A stretch of 59,164 nt of DNA from Phreatobacter sp. (GCF_030691135.1 NZ_JAUYFA010000015.1:1-59164); one strand, 5' to 3'; shown: positions 35,127 through 43,912, counted from the stretch's first letter. Numbers and translations are program-made. Notes: generated by a model not told the origin, from the sequence alone.

Positions 35127-36020
35127 GTGCTCAATTACAAGCAACTGAACTATTTCTGGCAGGTCGCCAAGGCCGGCAGCATCGCAAGGGCCGCCGCCCA
35201 GCTGCGCCTCGCGCCACAGACGATCAGCGCCCAGATCGGCACGCTGGAGGAGGCGCTGGGCGCCAAGCTGTTCCGCCGCGTCGGGCGTGGCCTCGAACTC
35301 ACCGCCGCCGGCGATCTGACGCTGTCCTATGCCGACGAGATCTTCCAGATCGGGCGCGAGCTGGAGGCCAACCTGCGCAACCAGACCAACAGCAAGGATG
35401 TCCTGTTCAGGGTGGGGGTGGCGGACGTGGTGCCGAAGTCGATCGCCTATCGACTGCTGGCACCGGCCCTCGCCGGCGGGGCCCGCGTCCGCCTGATCTG
35501 CCGGGAGGACAAGCTGGACCGGCTGTTCACGGAAATTGCCACCCACAAGGTCGATCTGGTGATCGCCGACCGGCCGCTGCCGCATGCCCTCGGCGTCAAG
35601 GGGCAGAGCTACTCGCTCGGGCGCACCGCTCTCGCCTTCTTCGCGACGGCCGAGCTTGCCGCCCGCTACCACCCTGGTTTTCCACGCTCGCTGCACGGCG
35701 CCCCCATGCTGCTCCCCGGCGACGGCTCCACCATGCTGATGGGGCTGACGCGCTGGTTCAGCGACCATCAGATCGAGCCGCACATTGTCGGTGAATTCGA
35801 TGACAGCGCGTTGATGAAGGCCTTCGGCAAGGCCGGCACCGGGATTTTTCCCGCGCCGGCGATTCTGGCGGACGAGATCCAGGAACAGTTCTCCGCTTCG
35901 ATGATCGGCCTCGCAGAGGGCATCGCGACCCAGTACTACGCCATCTCGGTCGAGCGGAAGCTGAGCCACCCTGCGGTTGTCGCCATCAGCGAGGCGGCGC
36001 GGGCCGAGGAGGCCCGCTGA
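35127..36020 (+). CDS. NhaR-like LysR family activator
   Basis: The product is 297 residues from a GTG with GGG about 7 bases upstream. The N-terminus LNYKQLNYFWQVAKAGSIA and APQTISAQIGTLEEALG follow the NhaR type closely. The effector domain includes CREDKLDRLFTEIATHKVDLVIADRPLP (about residues 125-152), which is characteristic of the NhaR branch. NhaR proteins respond to sodium or alkaline stress. It is divergent from the universal stress/TerC pair, which it may regulate (inference). It converges on the RHS remnant. Confidence 0.88.
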   Translation: MLNYKQLNYFWQVAKAGSIARAAAQLRLAPQTISAQIGTLEEALGAKLFRRVGRGLELTAAGDLTLSYADEIFQIGRELEANLRNQTNSKDVLFRVGVADVVPKSIAYRLLAPALAGGARVRLICREDKLDRLFTEIATHKVDLVIADRPLPHALGVKGQSYSLGRTALAFFATAELAARYHPGFPRSLHGAPMLLPGDGSTMLMGLTRWFSDHQIEPHIVGEFDDSALMKAFGKAGTGIFPAPAILADEIQEQFSASMIGLAEGIATQYYAISVERKLSHPAVVAISEAARAEEAR

Positions 36021-36041
36021 GCCTCCTCCGGCGGGGTCGGA

Positions 36042-36380
36042 TCAGGCCTTGCCGATCAGACGCCGACGGATCGTGGCGTCACAGGTCCGGTGCCAGTGGT
36101 GCGCCAGCCCGGTCTCGAACAGGAAGTCCTGGCCGGGGAAGCGCAGGTTCTGGGTGGCTGTGCCGGTGATCGCGTGGACCTCGCCGAAGGGCCGGTCAAC
36201 CGCCTCCCAGACATTCGCCTTGGAGCCGTTGGTGAGCATGATCGGCCGGTCGAGGTGATCGGCGTGGACATGCAGCAGCTGCGGCGAGGCGGTGTCGACA
36301 TCGGCGACGATGGCCAGCGGCATGCCATCGAACCAGACGTACTCGCGCACAGTCGTGCCGTTCGATCCGGCGACACTGGA
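36042..36380 (-). pseudogene. C-terminal remnant of an RHS-repeat protein
   Basis: About 110 codons read REYVWFDGMPLAIVADVD, VHADHLDRPIMLTNGSKA, FGEVHAITGTATQNLRFPGQ and FETGLAHHWHRTCDATIRR. This is the RHS core consensus of alphaproteobacterial RHS/YD proteins, where the normal end is HWHR-YDP-GRY-QPDPLG. Here the frame departs after DATIRRR and stops. There is no plausible start codon with a ribosome binding site, and the upstream thousands of bases expected for an RHS protein are replaced by a DUF2231 gene. It is a decayed fragment, probably left by a deletion. Confidence 0.75.
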
Positions 36381-36424
36381 GATGCTGCGAGAGGAGACCG
36401 ACAGGTGACGGCGCCATGCGCCGC

Positions 36425-36985
36425 TCACGCCGGAAGGCTTCTTCTGCTCCAGAGCCCGAGTGCCGCGAGTGCTACCGCCGAGACCACGATCAAAGCGAGC
36501 GTCGCGTCGGGCACATAGTAGGTGGTGTAGATTTCCCACCCCATAAGACGCAGCGCCTGCGAGGCGGCGGTCGGCGTGCCCATCAGGTGACCGCCGATGG
36601 AGCCGGTGATGGCAAGCAGGAGGCCGCCCAAGCAGCCGAGACCCAGCATGACCCATCGGGTCACACCTTCCCATATCGCCGGTCCCTGCAGCCAGCGGGT
36701 GACGAGCAGCAGAGTCCAGTAGGCGACCGTCCAGGCGGCAGCGAGCACGTGGTTGCGCCCGAGAGGGCTGGAGAAGGTGGCCTCCATGGGCCAGACCAGC
36801 AGGCCGACGGCAAAGGCGGCGACAGCCGACAGGACACCGAGAGACAGCAGCGGCACCAGGGCCCGGTCGGTGGCAAGCGCCAGCGGCCCGTCGGAGAATG
36901 CCCTGAGGGCGATCACCAGTGTTGCGGTCACCAGAAGCGCGATCGGAAAGTGGACGACGACGGCGTGATAGGGACCCATGGTCAT
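36425..36985 (-). CDS. DUF2231-type membrane protein
   Basis: The product is 186 residues with about five membrane helices. The start YHAVVVHFPIALLVTATLV matches DUF2231 proteins, whose His in VHFP is conserved and may bind haem. The ATG at 36985 overlaps the stop of the preceding frame (ATGA) and has AAGG 4 bases upstream. Its partner upstream is an ethylbenzene-dehydrogenase-like haem protein, so a membrane electron-transfer role is plausible but unproven. Confidence 0.75.
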   Translation of the reverse strand: MTMGPYHAVVVHFPIALLVTATLVIALRAFSDGPLALATDRALVPLLSLGVLSAVAAFAVGLLVWPMEATFSSPLGRNHVLAAAWTVAYWTLLLVTRWLQGPAIWEGVTRWVMLGLGCLGGLLLAITGSIGGHLMGTPTAASQALRLMGWEIYTTYYVPDATLALIVVSAVALAALGLWSRRSLPA

Positions 36986-38400
36986 GCACCTTTGCGGCCG
37001 AGAAGCGTGTTGAGGGCGAAGCCGAAGCCGGCGATCAGGAGGATGCCGGCGAGCAGGGTGAGGGCCCACTGGCGCTGGATGGGACCGTTGAACTCCATCT
37101 CGATCCCGTAATGGGCCAGCTGGTCCTCGCTGTGACGGTAGCGCACCGGCACCCCGGCCCTGACATTGCTGGCCCCAGCATGGCGGGTGCTGTTGATCAG
37201 CGCCCAGTTCACTTGGCCGGGATAGAACAGCGTGGCGTTGAGCGGCGGCTGCTGCCAGCCGGGCGTGTCACCTTAGAAGCGGGTGGCCTGGATGGTGGCA
37301 TCGCGTCCGAGCCCGAGGGTCACCGGCAGCGACACGTAGTGCCAGCGGCCGCCGGTCGCCTCGCGATGAATGGCGAAGGCGAGCTGGTAGAGGCCGCGCT
37401 CGACGAAGATCTTGTCGTCGCGCGGATTGCCCGTATCCATGCGACGGCTGAGCGTCACCTCCCAGAAGCCGTCGGTCCAGCGCGCCCGGCCACTGACCGC
37501 GATGTCGGCCCGCGATCCCTGGCTCGTCCGCAGGATGCGCCGCGGGATGGTATCGCCGTCGCGCCACGCGAGAGCGGGATCGAAGGGCACCGCCTCGTCC
37601 TCGCGCAGGGCGTAGACGTCGTCCTGCCCGATCCGGCCCTGGACGATGGCGTCGAAGTTGAGTGCCGAGCGCTCGACCCGGGCCGGATTGAACATGAGCC
37701 GCGGCTGTCGCTTGGCGGAATCCCAATTGGTGGTGTACGCGCCGCGGCCGGCGTCGCTCAGCCTGCCTGCCGCCACCATCTGGTCGTCGGCCACGCCCAT
37801 CGGGTTCGAACGATTGGCGCGCCAGTGCCAGAGATCGAGAAAGTAGCCTGCCGAGATCAGCGCCTGCTGCTCGGCCTCAGGCAGGGTCGAGGCCCAGTCG
37901 TTGATGTTCGAGCGGGTCCCCGGAAGGTATTTGGTGCCCTCGTCGAGCCCAAGCCGCTGGCCGAGATAGGGATGCGCTTGCACCTCGCGGCCGGGCACTT
38001 CATTGGCGGTTCCGGCAAGCCGGTGGCCGATCGCGACATAGCCTCCATACCGGCCGAATTCCGGCACGCGGCCATCATCGACCATCATCGCGACGCGGTC
38101 CTCATGCAGCCCGTCGGGCTGGGGACCGGCAACGGTGGCACCGCGCACGACCCAGGCCTTGCCGTCATACCGTAGCACGTCGTGGAAGATGCCCGGGCGG
38201 GGCGATGGCCAGCGATAGCGGAAGAAGATGGTGGTGCCGTTGTAGGCCGCCTGCACCTGCAGGGGCACGGTCAGCGCCTGCGGAATGGAGATATGGCGCG
38301 CGGGGTCGTTGTGCACGACGCCCCTGCCGTGGGTGAGCCAGGACACGCCGAGGACTCCTATGAACAGGGCCACTGCGGCATAGATCGCTGTTCGTCTCAT
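36982..38400 (-). pseudogene. Ethylbenzene dehydrogenase-like haem-binding protein, interrupted by an in-frame TAA
   Basis: From the ATG at 38400 (GGGGAG upstream) the frame encodes 375 residues with an N-terminal membrane anchor and an EB_dh-type haem-binding domain (ISIPQALTVPLQVQAAYNG; VNNRALIN-type repeats are absent). It meets a TAA at 37273-37275. The same frame then continues without a start or ribosome binding site for 96 codons: GDTPGWQQPPLNATLFYPGQ, HAGASNVRAGVPVRYRHSE and a C-terminal membrane helix, ending in TGA at 36982. FYPGQ-W and HAGA-VR-G are natural downstream parts of this family. So this is one gene of about 472 codons split by a nonsense codon, or a read-through or sequencing case. 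A GTG at 37210-37212 could only restart a 76-residue tail. Confidence 0.75.
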
Positions 38401-39117
38401 GTCTCTCTCCCCGCAGCATGCGCCAGTGACGCAGCCGTTGTTCTCATCGTTGGTCAGCGGCAAGTATTCGGCCGGCCATATCGCCCGCGAGGGGCACTAC
38501 AACGATCGCGAATGCCAAGCGCCGATCAGGCTCGCGGGCGCCTTTCACAGGAGTTCCGGAGGCCAATTGGCTCAGTCCGGCCGGAAAGCATCCGACACGA
38601 CGCCCTTCTGCGCCGGAACACGAGATTTTGGCAGTCACTCAATGTGAATTGCACAATTGATCCTGAGCACCTGTCTCCCACTGATGTGGATCAAGCTGCT
38701 CTCTCCACCCCGGTGCTCGGCGCCAATGCCGGCTTGACCGGCGTGAGCCGCGCCAATCGCGATGGAAGGCCTGCTGGCTCAAGAGCCGCGGAGGTCACAG
38801 TCGGGGTCAGCGACCCACAACATCGGTCCTGGGCCTTGCCCGTCGGGTTGTGACGGGGTGAGATGGAGGAGGCCGCAAGCCAGCCGCTGTGGAGACAGCC
38901 CAGAATGTCCGTTTCCGGGCGGCGCTCCGATGACCGCAATGCGGGCGCGAAGCGGACGTATCACGTTGAGCGTGCCAAGCTCGGCACAAATGCGGCCCGT
39001 CGGCAATGAGATCGACCTATGCAGGCTTCCGAAAGTCAGAGCAGGTACTCGCCGTGTTACCCCGGTGTTACCCTGAGGGCCGTCGATCTGCTGCAAAATC
39101 CCGTAAGTCTTTGAAAA
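38401..39117. other. Gene-free interval between the haem-protein gene and the island
   Basis: No frame on either strand in these 717 bases has a credible product or ribosome binding site. The stretch includes a near-consensus FNR box at 38681-38694 and ends at the left attachment repeat. Its patchy base composition suggests old decayed sequence. Confidence 0.6.
38681..38694. promoter_or_regulatory. Near-consensus FNR box in the gene-free interval
   Basis: The site is CTGAT-GTGG-ATCAA, one mismatch from TTGAT-N4-ATCAA. It lies 281 bases upstream of the haem-protein ATG on the minus strand, rather far for a direct promoter, so it may be a chance match or serve a long leader. Confidence 0.3.
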
Positions 39118-39168
39118 AAATGGCGCGCCCGAAAGGATTCGAACCTCTGACCCCCAGATTCGTAGTCT
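39118..39168. repeat. Left attachment repeat (partial tRNA-Arg copy)
   Basis: These 51 bases are identical to 51154-51204. They contain the 3' 48 bases of tRNA-Arg (CCA end to anticodon loop) on the minus strand. After 39168 the sequence departs from tRNA, so this copy is not a functional gene. Confidence 0.93.
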
Positions 39169-39262
39169 TGCTAAACTAGTTGCGGCGCATTGCGTAACGT
39201 TGACATATCAGCGATTTAAGTCCATTGGTCTTTCGCCTAGATGCTTGTGAATGGGGCGCTTG

Positions 39263-39282
39263 TGGTAGCTAAATGGTAGCTA
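39263..39282. repeat. TGGTAGCT arm-site repeats at the left end
   Basis: TGGTAGCT occurs at 39263 and 39274. The 15-base string GCTAAATGGTAGCTA at 39268-39282 recurs at 51086-51100 near the right end. Their place beside the integrase gene fits arm-type binding sites of a tyrosine integrase. Confidence 0.65.
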
Positions 39283-39305
39283 TCCCAGATCAGAGGGCGA
39301 AGGCA

Positions 39306-40544
39306 ATGCCGACCGTGAAGCTGACGAAATCCGCTGTCGACGATCTGCCGACCGGTGGCGTTCTTTGGGATCAAGCCGTGCGCGGCTTCGGCGTCAGGCG
39401 GCAATCGCGCGATCCGGTCTTCGTGTTGAAGGCCCGCGTGAACGGCCGTCAGCGCTTCCTCACTATCGGTCGGCACGGTTCGCCTTGGACCGTGGACACA
39501 GCCCGGAACGAGGCCAAGCGTCTGCTTGGCGAAATTGCTGGCGGCCGTGATCCGGCTGAACGACGCGCTGACGAAAAGAGCGCTCCGACCGTTGGTCAGC
39601 TTGCCGACGATTTTTTGAAGGAGCACGCCACCGCCAAGCGGAAGGCCTCGACGGCGGACTACTACAGGATGATTGTCGAGACGCACATCAAGCCGGCGTT
39701 CGGCCACCTGAAGGCCAACGCTCTGACTTCGGCTGAAGTCGAGAAATGGCACGCGGGCGCGAAGCGGAAGCCGACCGCCAACCGAGTGGTAGCGGTCCTG
39801 TCGAGCATCTATTCATGGGCTGCGAAGACGAAGCGTCTCCCCGATGGGCCAAACCCGGCGCGCCCGGTCGAGCGGTATCGAGAGGAAGCCCGCGAGCGCT
39901 ACCTGACGTCTGACGAACTCGCGCGCTTGGGCGACGCCATCCGTGAAGCCGAGACGGTCGGCACCCCATGGAATGTGCGCGAGACGACGAAGGCGAAGGC
40001 CACAGCCAAGCATCTGCCCAGGGAGGGCAATCAGCGGACGAAGATCGCGCCTGCCGCAGCCGCCGCGCTGCGGCTCTTGATCCTGACCGGCGCACGGCTT
40101 CGCGAAATCCTGCATCTCGAATGGCGACATGTCGATCTGGAGCGCGGCATTCTGTTCCTGCCGGACTCCAAGACCGGCCGAAAGGCGCTGGTGTTGAACG
40201 GGGCGGCCGTCCAGCTTCTGACCGACCTTCCGCGCCTTGGCCGCTATGTGATCGCGGGCGCGAGCGTCGGGACAGAAGATGAGCAACCGCGATCCGACCT
40301 GAAGCGGCCATGGGCGCTTGTGGCAACGCGGGCGAGGCTGGAGAACGTTCGGCTTCACGATCTGCGACACACCTTCGCGTCGGTCGCGGCGGCCGCGAAC
40401 ATCGGGCTCCCGGTCATCGGCAAGCTGCTTGGTCATTCGCAGACAAGCACGACCGAACGCTATGCGCATCTCGCGGTCGACCCGGTGCGGGCCGCCACAG
40501 ATCTCGTCGGGCAGAAGCTCGCGGCGGCGATTGGTGGACGCTGA
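39306..40544 (+). CDS. Tyrosine-type integrase of the island
   Basis: The product is 412 residues from the ATG at 39306 with GAAGG just upstream; the earlier start at 39273 would overlap the arm repeats. It has a DUF4102-like N-terminal arm-binding domain (TKSAVDDLPTGG, WDQAVRGFGVR), a SAM-like core-binding domain and the catalytic domain. Catalytic residues are visible as Arg in TGARLREIL, His-x-x-Arg in LHDLRHTFAS, His in LLGHSQTSTTERYAHL and Tyr in the same string. It would catalyse recombination between the 51-base repeats. Its stop overlaps the next gene's ATG. Confidence 0.95.
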   Translation: MPTVKLTKSAVDDLPTGGVLWDQAVRGFGVRRQSRDPVFVLKARVNGRQRFLTIGRHGSPWTVDTARNEAKRLLGEIAGGRDPAERRADEKSAPTVGQLADDFLKEHATAKRKASTADYYRMIVETHIKPAFGHLKANALTSAEVEKWHAGAKRKPTANRVVAVLSSIYSWAAKTKRLPDGPNPARPVERYREEARERYLTSDELARLGDAIREAETVGTPWNVRETTKAKATAKHLPREGNQRTKIAPAAAAALRLLILTGARLREILHLEWRHVDLERGILFLPDSKTGRKALVLNGAAVQLLTDLPRLGRYVIAGASVGTEDEQPRSDLKRPWALVATRARLENVRLHDLRHTFASVAAAANIGLPVIGKLLGHSQTSTTERYAHLAVDPVRAATDLVGQKLAAAIGGR

Positions 40545-41236
40545 TGGTGGGTGTGCCGCCCTTCACGCTGGAGCAGCGCGCAAAGGCCACATGCGCCTTC
40601 GCAGACGCAATCATGGTCGAGATAAGCACCCTGCCGCCGATCACGAATGAACAGCTTGACCGAATGCTGCGGATCGCTGCTGCTGTGATCGAAGCTGGCC
40701 GCGTGGATGGTGCCAGCCCGGATGATCTAATCCCGCACTTCGCAATGGTGTTCGCATTGGTGCGATATCGGCCGAATGAGAGATCTGGCAGGCGTGGCCG
40801 GCCTCCAAAGGAATCTCGGGGCTGGTTCGCACTGACCGTGGCCGGTGAAGAAACATGGACGACGCGCGAGCGGCGCTTCATGGCCCGGCTCAATCGACAA
40901 CGTAACGCTGGTGATCGCGGTCCGCTTCCGCAATCGACCTTCGATATGTCCGTTTATGACGCCGAGGGTCTGTTGCAGATGCTCGGCTACATGAGCGCCA
41001 AAGGCACCGGGAAGCAGACTGCGGCCTATGCGGCAACGGAGAAACCATTTCGCTCGCACGGCCGGGATGGCGGCGAACACCCACCCGAAGTCAGGCGGCT
41101 GGTCGACGCTTTCAACCGCTTCAGCCTGCGTGGGTTTTCTGAAGACCTGCCAAAAATGCTGCTGCATCGGCTTATCGCCGCCGCGCTCGATACCGGCGAC
41201 ATGGACGAAGCCCGCGCGCTTGCGGCGAAGCTCTAG
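40544..41236 (+). CDS. Hypothetical protein coupled to the integrase
   Basis: The product is 230 residues and is not recognised. The ATG shares a base with the integrase stop (TGATG), so it is translated with the integrase. It has a helical N-terminal third, a basic linker (RSGRRGRPPKESRG, AT-hook-like GRP), and a C-terminal helical segment. No membrane segment or signal is present. Coupling to an integrase and the basic linker suggest a DNA-binding accessory role, which is only an inference. An apparent frame extending back to 40310 lies within the integrase and is discounted. Confidence 0.75.
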   Translation: MVGVPPFTLEQRAKATCAFADAIMVEISTLPPITNEQLDRMLRIAAAVIEAGRVDGASPDDLIPHFAMVFALVRYRPNERSGRRGRPPKESRGWFALTVAGEETWTTRERRFMARLNRQRNAGDRGPLPQSTFDMSVYDAEGLLQMLGYMSAKGTGKQTAAYAATEKPFRSHGRDGGEHPPEVRRLVDAFNRFSLRGFSEDLPKMLLHRLIAAALDTGDMDEARALAAKL

Positions 41237-41385
41237 CTGCTCCACTGTTTGCTATTATCGAAAAACAAACAGCCGCCCCGGCGAGCCAGAGATGGCCGGG
41301 ATGGCTTAAGCGGCGAGGTGTGAAGGTCTGACCGCCAGTCACGCGGGCGCCGCTGGAAGACCGGCCCCGCGATCTTTGGGCAGTG

Positions 41386-42075
41386 CTACCGGCCGGGCCG
41401 GAAGCCGAGCCGCTTCGCCTCGCTCGCGGCCATGAGGATCGTGTCGGCGCTCATAATCGCGACGTTGAAGCTGGCGTCCAGCGCCGGGGACTTGTCCGCC
41501 AGATATTCGAGATAGGCCACCCCGAGCTTCAGGTTGTCGCGCCCGCCGGGCATCCGGTGGAACAGCTCGCGGACTTCGACCAAGTGCCGGTCAACGGCCG
41601 CGTCGCCAGCCTTCAGAGCGTCGGTGATCCGCTTGTCCTGCGTAATGCCTTGCACCGCAGATTGGACGAGCCGGGCGTCTAGGCCGGCGGCGCTGGCGAC
41701 TTGGCCGAATGCGTCGCGCTCGGCTTGGTCCGCAAACACGTCCGACCGGAGGGCCGTGTACTCGGCCGGCGGGGTCTGGCCGGCAGGCGGCGCGTCATTC
41801 GCGTTCGGGTCCATGCGCTTCGCCGTGGCCTCCCCGTCCAAGGCGGATTGTGCCTGGCGCTGGCGCGCATCGTCCGCGCCGCGCCCGCCAAGTGCGTCCC
41901 AGCCCGAGCCGCCGGTCTCGATCTCGCGGTTGACAGCTTCCGCGAGCCTGATGCGCTGGTCATGGGTGATGCCGGGCGCGTTGCCGCGCCGGGCAAGCTC
42001 CTGCATCGCGCCGAGGCTATCGGCGGAGGGGCCGGCCGGCGCGCCGCCATTGGTCGGGATCGGGGCTTCGCTCAT
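41386..42075 (-). CDS. Hypothetical protein, last gene of the five-gene island operon
   Basis: The product is 229 residues and is not recognised. It has a Pro/Gly/Ala-rich N-terminal half and a helical C-terminal half ending AEKRLGFRPGR-like (ASEAKRLGFRPGR). The look is that of a scaffold or minor structural protein, but no family could be named. The ATG overlaps the stop of the gene before it by 4 bases. The stop is 149 bases from the convergent integrase-coupled gene. Confidence 0.75.
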   Translation of the reverse strand: MSEAPIPTNGGAPAGPSADSLGAMQELARRGNAPGITHDQRIRLAEAVNREIETGGSGWDALGGRGADDARQRQAQSALDGEATAKRMDPNANDAPPAGQTPPAEYTALRSDVFADQAERDAFGQVASAAGLDARLVQSAVQGITQDKRITDALKAGDAAVDRHLVEVRELFHRMPGGRDNLKLGVAYLEYLADKSPALDASFNVAIMSADTILMAASEAKRLGFRPGR

Positions 42076-42488
42076 GTCGTGACGGTCCTGTGATTGCTGG
42101 CGAGGAAGGACAGGGCGTTGATTTGCGGCGACGGCTTCATCCGGGCGGGCGCGACGCCTTCGCAGCGGAAGGCGATGCGCTTGGTCCCGTCCTGAAGAAT
42201 GGCGAAGCGCGTGGCGGGCATGTCGGGACGGAGCACGATCAAGGCCACATCCGGCGGAAGCTTCACCTGAAGCGGGGCCATGTCCGCCCCGTGCTTGATC
42301 TGTCGAAGGTTGGCGTAGAGCCGGCCTTCCGGCGCTGGCGCGACCGATACGGCTTCTTCGTCGTCGTTCAGGTGGAGATGGCCATGGCCGGACAAGGCCA
42401 ACGCTTCGCCGGCCGCAAGCGCCAGTTCGAAAGCCGCGCCGGGGCGGGCGTGTTCCGCTGCATAGAGTGCGGCTTCGGCGGGCGTCAT
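42072..42488 (-). CDS. Hypothetical protein, fourth gene of the island operon
   Basis: The product is 138 residues and is not recognised. It starts with a short helical part (MTPAEAALYAAEHARPG) and continues as a probable beta-rich domain (SGHGHLHLNDDEEAVSV, DVALIVLRPDMPATRF). Both ends overlap neighbours by 4 bases (ATGA), which means tight translational coupling. The start at 42488 is fixed by that overlap. Confidence 0.78.
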   Translation of the reverse strand: MTPAEAALYAAEHARPGAAFELALAAGEALALSGHGHLHLNDDEEAVSVAPAPEGRLYANLRQIKHGADMAPLQVKLPPDVALIVLRPDMPATRFAILQDGTKRIAFRCEGVAPARMKPSPQINALSFLASNHRTVTT

Positions 42489-42925
42489 CGGCTTGCGCCC
42501 CAATCGTGCTTGTCGAGGGGCGACGTGTTCGGCCACGCCAGCTTGAGCTTGCGCCGGTCGATGGTGTCGACGGTCAGTCGTTCGGCATTGAGCGGGCGTG
42601 GGATCACGAGCACGGCGTCCATGGGAAGCTGCTTGCGCGCGATCCGGTCGACCGCTTCGCCGGTGTCGCGATCGGCGGTCGCGCCGGGGCGAAGCAGCGT
42701 CACCACGAGGTTGCGCCGGGGCGGCGGGTTCACGGTCCAGCCATGCGGAGTTTCCTCGACCTTCAGCGCGCCGCCGGCCGTGATTGTCATCTGGTCGCCC
42801 TGGCTGATGGCCAGCGTCGCGGCCGTGGCATCGGACGCTAAAGCATCCAGCACGGCGAAGGCGTTATCCGGCGCGCCGCTGGCGAGCGAACCTGAAGGCG
42901 CATTGTCGAAGCGGTGGAAGCCCAT
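42485..42925 (-). CDS. Hypothetical protein, third gene of the island operon
   Basis: The product is 146 residues and is not recognised. It has an Ala-rich start and a beta-rich middle (DQMTITAGGALKVEE, RRNLVVTLLRPGAT) with no signal peptide or membrane helix. It ends in an ATGA overlap with the next gene and lies 13 bases after the preceding one. Confidence 0.78.
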   Translation of the reverse strand: MGFHRFDNAPSGSLASGAPDNAFAVLDALASDATAATLAISQGDQMTITAGGALKVEETPHGWTVNPPPRRNLVVTLLRPGATADRDTGEAVDRIARKQLPMDAVLVIPRPLNAERLTVDTIDRRKLKLAWPNTSPLDKHDWGASR

Positions 42926-42938
42926 AACGGCTCATCCT

Positions 42939-43238
42939 TCAGGGTAGCTTGATGAAGACGCGCGACCCGGCCGCGAGGGCATCGCGGTAGACCGCGCCGG
43001 ACGCGATCAGGTGGCCATTGTTGAGCGGGTTGGTGATGTTGTGGCCGGGCCGCAGAATGGCCACGCGCATCGCGCCAGCGTTGGCGGTGATCTCGATTTG
43101 CGCGCCGCCTGATGGGATGGCCGCCGTTACGGCCGGAACCTCAACCCATGCGGCGGTTTCAGTCGGGGTCTGCGACGTGAGCACTGTCCCGGCCGCACTG
43201 GCGGGTCCAGTCGATTGCAGCAAGCGAACTTGGCTCAT
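42939..43238 (-). CDS. Hypothetical protein, second gene of the island operon
   Basis: The product is 99 residues and is not recognised. It is Ala/Thr/Gly-rich and probably all-beta (AAWVEVPAVTAAIPSGG, MRVAILRPGHNITNPLNN), compatible with a small beta-sandwich. It lies 5 bases after the coiled-coil gene stop. The sequence type would suit a small virion or decoration protein, but this is speculation. Confidence 0.75.
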   Translation of the reverse strand: MSQVRLLQSTGPASAAGTVLTSQTPTETAAWVEVPAVTAAIPSGGAQIEITANAGAMRVAILRPGHNITNPLNNGHLIASGAVYRDALAAGSRVFIKLP

Positions 43239-43243
43239 TGGGT

Positions 43244-43912
43244 TCAATCCTCCCATTCGGTCGGCTTGGGGGGCGTTACGGCGGCCTTGGCGGCGTCCGT
43301 CACGGGCAGGCCGAAGCGCTCAACGAGGGCGGCCAAGGTCTGCCGGTAGTCGGACGGCTCGAACAGCGGCCGGGCGACGACGCCCGTCTTGGCGAGCAGC
43401 CAGGTCGCGGTCGCCTTCAGGGACTGTTCCCCGAGCAGGTCGTGACCGAAGACCTGATTGCGCAGATCGGCGGGCGTCGCGACCGAGGCGTTGACGATGG
43501 CCTGCTTCAGCGCGGCGAGATTTTCAGCAAAGGCGGCTGCGGCTTCGTCCGCCTTGCTCGCGGCGACTGTAGCGTCTGCCAATGCCTTCGCCGCTGCCTT
43601 CAGGCGCTGCGCTTCGACCGCGATCCGCTTGGCCTCATCCAGCTTCGCAGCATCGGCTTCCACGGTCGCCAGTGCGGACCGCACGGCAGCTAACTCAGCT
43701 TCGAGCCGGACCACGATCCCTGTGGCCTGATCCTTCGTCGCAAGGTTCGCCTTGGACGCTTCAAGGGTCGCGGCGGCGATGGCCCGGTTTCGGTTCGCGG
43801 TGGCGTCCGCCATCTCGCGAGCAAGCTTATCGATCTGCCCTTGCAGGGCGGCTTGCTGCATAGCCAGCGTGTGCCGGCTGTCTTCGGGACGGGTTTTGGC
43901 GGCGGCGCTCAT
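43244..43912 (-). CDS. Predicted coiled-coil protein, first gene of the island operon
   Basis: The product is 222 residues from the ATG at 43912, which has GGAGGG 8 bases upstream. About residues 15-150 form a long Ala/Lys/Glu/Asp-rich heptad-like coiled coil (LEAELAAVRSALATVEADAAKL). A C-terminal region of about 60 residues (FGHDLLGEQSLKATATWLLAKTG) looks globular. No known family. It opens the operon; nested inverted repeats lie 60-110 bases upstream. Confidence 0.78.
   Translation of the reverse strand: MSAAAKTRPEDSRHTLAMQQAALQGQIDKLAREMADATANRNRAIAAATLEASKANLATKDQATGIVVRLEAELAAVRSALATVEADAAKLDEAKRIAVEAQRLKAAAKALADATVAASKADEAAAAFAENLAALKQAIVNASVATPADLRNQVFGHDLLGEQSLKATATWLLAKTGVVARPLFEPSDYRQTLAALVERFGLPVTDAAKAAVTPPKPTEWED

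Noticed and set aside
37210-37212. GTG as the true start of a separate 76-residue gene
   Set aside because: No ribosome binding site precedes it, and the 20 codons between the TAA and this GTG already read as family-like sequence in the same frame.
39118-39190. A second tRNA-Arg gene
   Set aside because: Only the 3' 48 bases match tRNA; the 5' half is absent. It is the left attachment copy.
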